A stretch of DNA of 10,000 nucleotides from Chloroflexota bacterium (GTDB taxonomy: Bacteria; Chloroflexota; Anaerolineae; Anaerolineales; Villigracilaceae): positions 1 to 10,000 of the forward strand of contig JAIWOB010000115.1 in the NCBI GenBank assembly GCA_020217065.1. The letters run 5' to 3'. Shown piece after piece: positions 6,025 through 10,000 of the stretch; within the stretch, counting starts at the first letter, position 1; the number at the start of each line of letters is the position of its first letter. A program made the translations under genes and the position numbers. The notes beneath the pieces are model-generated. The model was not told the DNA's origin. It made no database searches and worked only from the letters and a program-made list of their open reading frames with translations.

Positions 6025-7008
6025 TTAAGATTCCTTTCCCGCAATCAGCGTCCGCCGCCGTTTGCGATACAGCGCGATGGGATAATCGCCGGGGATGAGG
6101 GTCTCTCCAATATCCAAATCGGGGCGCGGCGGGCGCTGCGTGACCACCACGCGCTTGTCTTGATTCAAAATGTAAAGGTTGCCGAGTCCGGCGAGAAACT
6201 CAAAGACCTGCCGCAGAATGGGCAGTTTGACGCGGTGATATTGCCGCAGGTACATCATGGTATTTTCTTCGTCTATCGGCGCAAAGACGAGGAAGACCAG
6301 AAAATCGTCCGAGAGCCAGTTTTGCCAAAGGTTGGGGAAATGAAATTGAATCAGCGGACGGCGGGCTGGAACGGGCATTTCGGAAGGCTTGCGCGGCTTC
6401 TGCCCATAGTCGCTTTCGTTGTCCACCCACAGGTCAAGGCGATAACTGCCCGGCGCGGTTTCGACTTCCCGCGCGACGGGTCCGTTCACCAGAGTCCTGC
6501 CGCCGCTGCCGATGGTGTTGTAGTGGACAAAGGGCAGATGAACCACGTCCAGTTGATTTTCGATGGCGCGCGCGTAGTGATTCTTCCAATGGCTGCAGAT
6601 GGTGGAATAGACCATGCCTTCGATGTTTTCGAACCACGGCAGGGGCGGATATTCCTCGCGCGGCTCGCCCCACCAGATGTAGATGACGCCGTGCGCCTCG
6701 CGGGCGACATAGGACTTGACGCGCATGGCTTTGGGCGGCTGGGCGTTTTTCCCGTTGGCGGGGATGAATCTGCACGCGCCCGAAGAATCAAACTCGAAGC
6801 CGTGAAAGGGACATTGGACGCAATCGTCCGCCAGTCTGCCCGCGCTCAACGCCGCCCCGCGATGCGGACACAGGTCGGACAGGACGGCGACCTCTCCGTT
6901 TGAGTCGCGCCATGCGACCATCTTTTCGCCCATGCGCGTAAAGCCAACGAGTCTTCCGCGCTTGACCTCGCGGGATTCAAGGATGGCGTACCATTGATTG
7001 GGTATCAT
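6025..7008 (-). CDS. Rieske [2Fe-2S] non-heme iron oxygenase (alpha-subunit type)
   Basis: A 327-residue Rieske oxygenase with both redox centres. The Rieske cluster ligands are Cys47-x-His49 (CPHRGAAL) and Cys66-x2-His69 (CPFHGFEFD). The mononuclear iron site is NQLDVVHLPFVH, with Asn151, Asp154 bridging, and His157 and His162 as ligands. Asp284 in ILNQDKRVV is the likely third ligand. These enzymes hydroxylate, demethylate or cleave ring substrates with O2 and electrons from a separate reductase. No reductase or ferredoxin gene is in the window, so partner and substrate are unknown. The N-terminus MIPNQWYAIL is family-like, supporting this start, although only an A-tract and no Shine-Dalgarno precede it. 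The gene lies just downstream of the decayed HEPN locus and looks unrelated to it. Confidence 0.92.
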   Translation of the reverse strand: MIPNQWYAILESREVKRGRLVGFTRMGEKMVAWRDSNGEVAVLSDLCPHRGAALSAGRLADDCVQCPFHGFEFDSSGACRFIPANGKNAQPPKAMRVKSYVAREAHGVIYIWWGEPREEYPPLPWFENIEGMVYSTICSHWKNHYARAIENQLDVVHLPFVHYNTIGSGGRTLVNGPVAREVETAPGSYRLDLWVDNESDYGQKPRKPSEMPVPARRPLIQFHFPNLWQNWLSDDFLVFLVFAPIDEENTMMYLRQYHRVKLPILRQVFEFLAGLGNLYILNQDKRVVVTQRPPRPDLDIGETLIPGDYPIALYRKRRRTLIAGKES

Positions 7009-7046
7009 GTTTTTTTTATGCGGTCAGCCGCAGACTCCCGTTTGTT

Positions 7047-7100
7047 TTACTTCAGCCCCAAAAAGTTCCGCGCAAATTTATGAATAATCTTGCGGACTTT
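7047..7100 (-). pseudogene. Second, isolated copy of a HEPN C-terminal tail
   Basis: Read on the minus strand these bases encode KVRKIIHKFARNFLGLK followed by TAA. This repeats the VRK-FARKFLGLK tail encoded just upstream at 7104-7140, with a three-residue insertion. No start codon or body belongs to it, and a stop lies a few codons upstream. I read it as the leftover end of a second HEPN gene or of a local duplication. Confidence 0.55.
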
Positions 7101-7101
7101 C

Positions 7102-7372
7102 TCACTTTTTCAATCCCAAAAACTTCCTTGCAAACTTACGGACTTCCGCCGCAAGTTCAATCGCTTCTTTCGCTAGTCACAAGGTCGTGCGACTTTGGAA
7201 AATCAAAATCTTTGAAAATCAACAATGCTTTAAGGTATTTTTCGGCGCATTGCTGCGCATGAAAACACGCGGCGGAAAGAAACGGCTTTTTGCTTTTCAG
7301 CAATATCTTTGCCGCGCTTAAATCTTCTTCGGCGTAGGCAATCCAGTTTTCAAGTTCTTTTACGTCTGCCAT
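7102..7372 (-). pseudogene. HEPN-domain protein, internally deleted and frameshifted
   Basis: The open frame from ATG 7370-7372 gives 71 residues ending at a TGA at 7157-7159. Its first ~65 residues are a good HEPN N-terminal half: NWIAYAEEDLSAAKILL, then FHAQQCAEKYLKALLI and SHDLV. Intact HEPN proteins of this type run to about 120-130 residues. The typical last helix does appear downstream in another frame, as KEAIELAAEVRKFARKFLGL with a stop at 7102-7104. Roughly 40 residues between SHDLV and this helix are therefore missing, with a frame change at about 7170-7182. The start overlaps the MNT gene by 23 nt, the usual arrangement of MNT/HEPN toxin-antitoxin pairs, so this would be the toxin half. 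A functional 71-residue protein cannot be excluded but is unlikely. Confidence 0.72.
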
Positions 7373-7733
7373 AAAGGACTTTTCCCTTTTTCACCATCTC
7401 GCGGGTAAAAAAGCCGTTGACCGCTCCGCCTTTCATCGCCGCGTCAATTTCCTTCGACGTCTTCACGATAATATCCACAGGAAATTGGCGCGGCACAAGC
7501 AACAGGGAAGCGGCGCGATACATTTCCTTTTCTTTGCCATTCGTCTTCGTCACAATCAGCAAATCCGCGTCGCTGTCGGGCGTGGGAGTCCCGTACGCAT
7601 ACGAGCCGAAGAGAATAATCTTTTCGGGCTTGAGTTTTCTTACCAGCCGTCTCACCGCTTTTGGCAGGGTTTCAGAGACGGGCGGAAAGCCCCTCGGCGC
7701 GACGTTTGTTTTCACCAGCGCGGATTTTCTCAT
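7350..7733 (-). CDS. MNT-type minimal nucleotidyltransferase (antitoxin partner of HEPN)
   Basis: A 127-residue minimal nucleotidyltransferase. The signature is GSYAYGTPTPDSDADLLIV: Gly43-Ser44, then the metal-binding pair Asp55 and Asp57, with the third carboxylate Asp87 in FPVDII. All catalytic residues are present. In MNT/HEPN pairs the nucleotidyltransferase neutralises the HEPN ribonuclease by adding AMP to it. Here the partner gene overlaps the 3' end but is broken, leaving an apparently intact orphan antitoxin. The N-terminal ~20 residues are a variable extension. An extended -10 box, TGGTAAAAT, lies six bases before the ATG with no Shine-Dalgarno, so the transcript may be leaderless. 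Confidence 0.88.
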   Translation of the reverse strand: MRKSALVKTNVAPRGFPPVSETLPKAVRRLVRKLKPEKIILFGSYAYGTPTPDSDADLLIVTKTNGKEKEMYRAASLLLVPRQFPVDIIVKTSKEIDAAMKGGAVNGFFTREMVKKGKVLYGRRKRT

Positions 7734-7748
7734 AACGTTATTTTACCA
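7734..7748 (-). promoter_or_regulatory. Putative leaderless extended -10 promoter of the MNT gene
   Basis: On the minus strand TGG (7746-7748) plus TAAAAT (7740-7745) is followed by AACGTT and the ATG. The spacing puts transcription start at the initiation codon. No -35 box beyond a T-rich stretch is seen. Confidence 0.45.
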
Positions 7749-7777
7749 TCCGCAAAAAATACAAAAAACGCCTTCGC

Positions 7778-7822
7778 AGACCTGACAGGTTTCATTAAGT
7801 TCCGTGGAAACCTGTCAGGTCT
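7778..7822. repeat. Perfect 16-bp inverted repeat downstream of the tryptophanase gene
   Basis: AGACCTGACAGGTTTC (7778-7793) is exactly complementary to 7807-7822, with a 13-nt loop between. Each arm also contains the smaller palindrome ACCTG-A-CAGGT. It begins 14 nt after the tryptophanase stop, so it could act as a transcription terminator or 3'-end stabiliser. However, the T-run on the minus strand starts nine bases after the stem, which is not canonical. It also resembles dispersed palindromic repeats seen in bacterial intergenic regions. Confidence 0.75.
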
Positions 7823-7836
7823 TTAGAATCATGACC

Positions 7837-9219
7837 TTACAGCGGCTCGAACCTTGCCGTGAAGTGCCGCAGCAGTTCGGGCGCGTAAGTGAATTTATAC
7901 CCGCGTATCTTGTCCGCCCGCGATTTGATTCTCGCGGCGCAGTCGGCGACGTAATCCATGTGACTCTGCGTGTACGTGCGGCGCGGAATGGCAAGCCGCA
8001 GCAGCTCCAGTTTGGGATAGACCATCTTGCCGGAGTCCGGGTCGGGGTAGGCGAACATCACCGAGCCGATTTCCACGCCGCGAATGCCGCCCTCGCGGTA
8101 AAGCTCCACGCACAGGGCTTGACCGGGGAACTCCGCCTGCGGGATGTGAGGCAGCACGCTCGCCGCGTCCAGATAGACGGCGTGTCCGCCCGCCGGTTGA
8201 ATGGTCGGGATGCCCGCTTCGTTGAGGCGGTTCGCCAGATACGCGGTTTGGGAGAGGCGCGAGGCAAGATACGCTTCGTCCAGCCCTTCGTAGAGTCCCA
8301 CCGCCATCGCGTCCAAGTCGCGCCCGGCGAGTCCGCCATAGGTGGGGAATCCCTCGCGCAGAATCAATTCATTTTTGATTTGCTGAAAAAGATGTTCGTC
8401 ATTCAGACACAACAGACCGCCGATGTTCACAATCGCGTCCTTCTTGGCGGACATGGTCATGCCGTCGGCGAGGGCGTACATTTCACGGGCAATCTCAATC
8501 ACCGATTTGTTCTCGTAGCCCTTCTCGCGCAGTTTGATGAAGTAGGCGTTTTCGGCGTAGCGCGCGGAGTCAATGAAGAAGGGGATTTTATACTCGCGGT
8601 ACACCGCCGCCACCGCCTTCAGGTTTTCCATCGAAACGGGCTGACCTCCGCCCGCGTTGTTGGTGACGGTCATCATGCCGAAGGGGATTTTCTCCACGCC
8701 CGTTTTTTCGATGAAGGCGCGCAGTTTGGCGATGTCCATATTGCCCTTGAAGGGATGCGGGTTGGCGATGTCGAAGGCTTCGTCAATGACGAGGTTGGTC
8801 GGGCGTCCGCCGCGCGCGCGGATGTTCGCGTCGGTCGTGTCGAAGTGCATGTTGCTGGGGACGTACATCCCCGGCTTGACCAGACACGCCGCGAGGATGT
8901 TTTCCGCCGCGCGCCCCTGATGGGTGGGGACGAAATACTTGAAGCCGAAGATGTCTTCGACGGCGGCTTTCAAGCGGTGATACGAGCGCGCGCCCGCGTA
9001 GGATTCGTCTCCGCGCATGAGCGCCGCCCACTGGTCCTGACTCATCGCCCCCGTGCCGCTGTCGGTCAGCAGGTCAATGAAGATGTCCTCCGCCTTCATG
9101 TTGAACAGGTTGTAGCCCGCCTCCTTCAACGCGGCTTCGCGCGCTTCGGGCGGAATCAAGCGGATAGGCTCGACGACTTTGATGCGGTACGGTTCGGGGG
9201 GATAGCGATTGTCGGTCAT
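7837..9219 (-). CDS. tnaA: Tryptophanase (tryptophan indole-lyase)
   Basis: A 460-residue PLP-dependent beta-eliminating lyase of the tryptophanase/tyrosine phenol-lyase family, which splits tryptophan to indole, pyruvate and ammonia. The PLP lysine is Lys260 in MSAKKDA. PTHQGR (98-103), [12 protein letters not shown] (216-227) and EGFPTYGGL (289-297) are family blocks. Residues separating the two activities point to tryptophanase: Asp127 in FDTT, where tyrosine phenol-lyase has Thr; VEIGS at 382-386, where the phenol-lyase has the Arg-bearing MERG; and His452 in RHFTARF, where the phenol-lyase has Phe. Length is normal. The ATG has AGGAG at 9226-9230. A 9-bp inverted repeat lies immediately upstream. 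No TnaC-like leader peptide or adjacent tryptophan permease is seen. Confidence 0.93.
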   Translation of the reverse strand: MTDNRYPPEPYRIKVVEPIRLIPPEAREAALKEAGYNLFNMKAEDIFIDLLTDSGTGAMSQDQWAALMRGDESYAGARSYHRLKAAVEDIFGFKYFVPTHQGRAAENILAACLVKPGMYVPSNMHFDTTDANIRARGGRPTNLVIDEAFDIANPHPFKGNMDIAKLRAFIEKTGVEKIPFGMMTVTNNAGGGQPVSMENLKAVAAVYREYKIPFFIDSARYAENAYFIKLREKGYENKSVIEIAREMYALADGMTMSAKKDAIVNIGGLLCLNDEHLFQQIKNELILREGFPTYGGLAGRDLDAMAVGLYEGLDEAYLASRLSQTAYLANRLNEAGIPTIQPAGGHAVYLDAASVLPHIPQAEFPGQALCVELYREGGIRGVEIGSVMFAYPDPDSGKMVYPKLELLRLAIPRRTYTQSHMDYVADCAARIKSRADKIRGYKFTYAPELLRHFTARFEPL

Positions 9220-9231
9220 TTGGGTCTCCTG

Positions 9232-9255
9232 AAAATTTGAGGTGTGTCAAATTTT
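9232..9255. promoter_or_regulatory. 9-bp inverted repeat beside the tryptophanase ribosome site (operator or hairpin)
   Basis: AAAATTTGA (9232-9240) is perfectly complementary to TCAAATTTT (9247-9255) around GGTGTG. It ends one base from the AGGAG ribosome site on the minus strand. It could bind a dimeric repressor or fold as an mRNA hairpin controlling ribosome access. No regulator gene is adjacent. Confidence 0.4.
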
Positions 9256-9388
9256 GGGTGGCGAGCCTGGCGCTGTCTCCCCCTGCCATTCGGTCCCCAA
9301 TGACGATGGCTATTTTAAGCCTAATCCTGTTTTTTTAGCGCATAACAAATGTCATGAAAATCAGCGTAAAATAAAAATGGATATAACA

Positions 9389-9420
9389 AGCGGTCGAAAA
9401 TTGAAAGATTGAAAACCGCT
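9389..9420. repeat. Short inverted repeat with tandem ATTGAAA units upstream of rpsB
   Basis: AGCGGT (9389-9394) pairs with ACCGCT (9415-9420). Between them lie two 8-nt direct copies, ATTGAAAG and ATTGAAAA (9400-9415). The second contains the proposed -35 box of promoter P1, so a protein bound here could affect rpsB transcription. Confidence 0.35.
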
Positions 9421-9437
9421 CTCTTCGTTTATAAAAT
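9409..9437 (+). promoter_or_regulatory. rpsB promoter P1 (sigma70-like)
   Basis: TTGAAA (9409-9414), a 17-nt spacer and TAAAAT (9432-9437) make a near-consensus sigma70 promoter pointing at rpsB. The expected start is near 9444. Confidence 0.5.
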
Positions 9438-9442
9438 TCCTG

Positions 9443-9451
9443 TGGTATAAT
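9443..9451 (+). promoter_or_regulatory. rpsB promoter P2 (extended -10)
   Basis: TGG followed by the consensus TATAAT (9446-9451) forms an extended -10 element. The -35 region is weak (TTCGTT at 9424-9429, 16-nt spacer). The expected start is near 9458, giving a leader of about 124 nt before the rpsB ATG. Confidence 0.6.
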
Positions 9452-9457
9452 CGCGCC

Positions 9458-9581
9458 GCCTTATAAAGGCTATCTTGCCTGGGACGGGCAACAAGCGTCC
9501 CTGAGCGGGTTTTTATTCCCGCTAAACTCACCCCGTTCCGCGTTGTCTTTTCGCTGGGAACGGCATATTCAAGGAGTAAAA
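9458..9581 (+). promoter_or_regulatory. Structured 5' leader of rpsB, candidate S2 autoregulatory RNA
   Basis: Three hairpins can be drawn: GGGACG/CGTCCC (9481-9486 with 9496-9501); AGCGGG/CCCGCT (9504-9509 with 9518-9523); and a longer one pairing 9533-9539 with 9557-9563, extended by GCG/CGC (9540-9542 with 9552-9554) after a two-base bulge. The third ends 7 nt before the AAGGAG ribosome site (9571-9576). Ribosomal protein S2 represses its own message through such leaders in several bacteria; a role here is inference. Confidence 0.45.
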
Positions 9582-10000
9582 ATGGCAGTTATTTCCATGA
9601 AAGCCCTGCTTGAGAGCGGCGTCCATTTTGGGCATCGCACCAACAAGTGGGACCCCCGTATGAAGCCGTATATTTTCACTGAGCGAAACGGCATTCATAT
9701 CATTGACCTGCAGCAGACCGTCAAATTGCTGAATCAAGGCTATAACGTGGCGCGTGATACGGTCGCCGCCGGAGGAACGGTTCTCTTTGTCGGCACCAAG
9801 CGTCAGGCGCAGGAGACGGTGGCGGAGGAAGCTATCCGCTGCGGAATGCCTTACGTCACCGAACGCTGGATGGGCGGTATGCTGACCAACTGGGACACCA
9901 TTTACCAGCGCATTCAGGAACTGGAACGGCTTGAGAAATTGCGCGACTCGGAAGAAATTACTCGCCTCACCAAAAAGGAAGGCTTGTTGATTGAACGCGA
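9582..10000 (+). CDS. rpsB: 30S ribosomal protein S2 (5' part, cut by window end)
   Basis: The first 139 codons of ribosomal protein S2, which sits on the small-subunit body and is needed to load protein S1 or translate structured messages. The opening [18 protein letters not shown] and [19 protein letters not shown] are diagnostic, followed by [14 protein letters not shown] and [10 protein letters not shown] (near residues 67-104). The ATG at 9582-9584 has AAGGAG five bases before it. The frame is open at the window edge. Translation elongation factor Ts (tsf) usually follows rpsB but lies outside the window. This gene is transcribed away from the rest of the cluster from its own promoters. 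Confidence 0.97.
   Translation, partial: MAVISMKALLESGVHFGHRTNKWDPRMKPYIFTERNGIHIIDLQQTVKLLNQGYNVARDTVAAGGTVLFVGTKRQAQETVAEEAIRCGMPYVTERWMGGMLTNWDTIYQRIQELERLEKLRDSEEITRLTKKEGLLIER

Larger units (their letters stand above)
9220..9581. other. Divergent intergenic region between tryptophanase and rpsB
   Basis: This 362-nt gap carries control signals for both flanking genes and no credible coding sequence. The left part holds the tryptophanase ribosome site and palindrome, plus a minus-strand TAAAAT (9312-9317) without a matching -35. The stretch 9340-9388 is AT-rich and unremarkable. The right part holds two rpsB promoters and a structured leader. Confidence 0.7.

Noticed and set aside
5966..6030. 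Minus-strand frame after the Rieske stop reading NATLTPFFKPKGFVVGA
   Set aside because: It looked like a frameshifted extension of the oxygenase, but the in-frame ending is already family-like and the segment has no start codon or known match.
6160..6903. A 247-codon plus-strand open frame opposite the Rieske oxygenase
   Set aside because: It is an antisense shadow; the minus strand carries all Rieske and iron ligands.
7804..9240. A 478-codon open frame on the plus strand opposite tnaA
   Set aside because: It mirrors the tryptophanase gene, has no domain-like pattern, is rich in Arg/His/Val as antisense frames of GC-rich codons are, and lacks a ribosome site.
9220..9289. TnaC-like leader peptide upstream of tnaA
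   Set aside because: The only short frame there runs through the tnaA start in another frame, contains no tryptophan and has no ribosome site.

Overview
The window looks like ordinary chromosome from a moderately GC-rich bacterium. I lean towards the Chloroflexota, class Anaerolineae. The reasons are the Thr/Ser/Pro-tethered lipoproteins, the in-frame 7-nt tandem arrays inside a housekeeping gene, the MNT/HEPN remnant and apparently leaderless promoters. This is inference from gene style, not a database result. No rRNA, tRNA, CRISPR array, transposase or phage gene is visible.

Layout: a plus-strand ybaK-type deacylase (23-511) opens the window and a plus-strand rpsB (from 9582, cut by the window end) closes it. 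Everything between reads on the minus strand. In transcription order this is: tryptophanase (9219-7837), a 16-bp perfect palindrome, an MNT nucleotidyltransferase (7733-7350) overlapping a gutted HEPN partner (7372-7102, with a second tail copy at 7100-7047), a Rieske oxygenase (7008-6025), a tethered lipoprotein (5920-5141), a nested palindromic element (5011-5100), recJ (4976-2685), then a compact group of hotdog thioesterase (2638-2210), Asp/Glu racemase (2203-1511) and two tandem paralogous lipoproteins (1514-1056 and 997-533).

How the genes relate: thioesterase, racemase and the first lipoprotein are spaced by 6 nt and a 4-nt ATGA overlap, so they are almost certainly co-transcribed. The second lipoprotein follows after 58 nt with its own strong Shine-Dalgarno. 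MNT and HEPN overlap by 23 nt in the usual toxin-antitoxin order, but the HEPN reading frame has lost its middle. The 362-nt divergent spacer between tryptophanase and rpsB holds a palindrome next to the tryptophanase ribosome site, two stacked sigma70-like promoters for rpsB, and a roughly 125-nt rpsB leader with three hairpins.

Most worth a second look: the paralogous lipoprotein pair with identical 30-residue cysteine spacing; two heptad-repeat insertions kept in frame within recJ; the decayed HEPN gene with a duplicated C-terminal tail; the shared GGTAAAATA motif placed for leaderless transcription of two genes; and the structured rpsB leader. I see no convincing wholly new multi-gene system.
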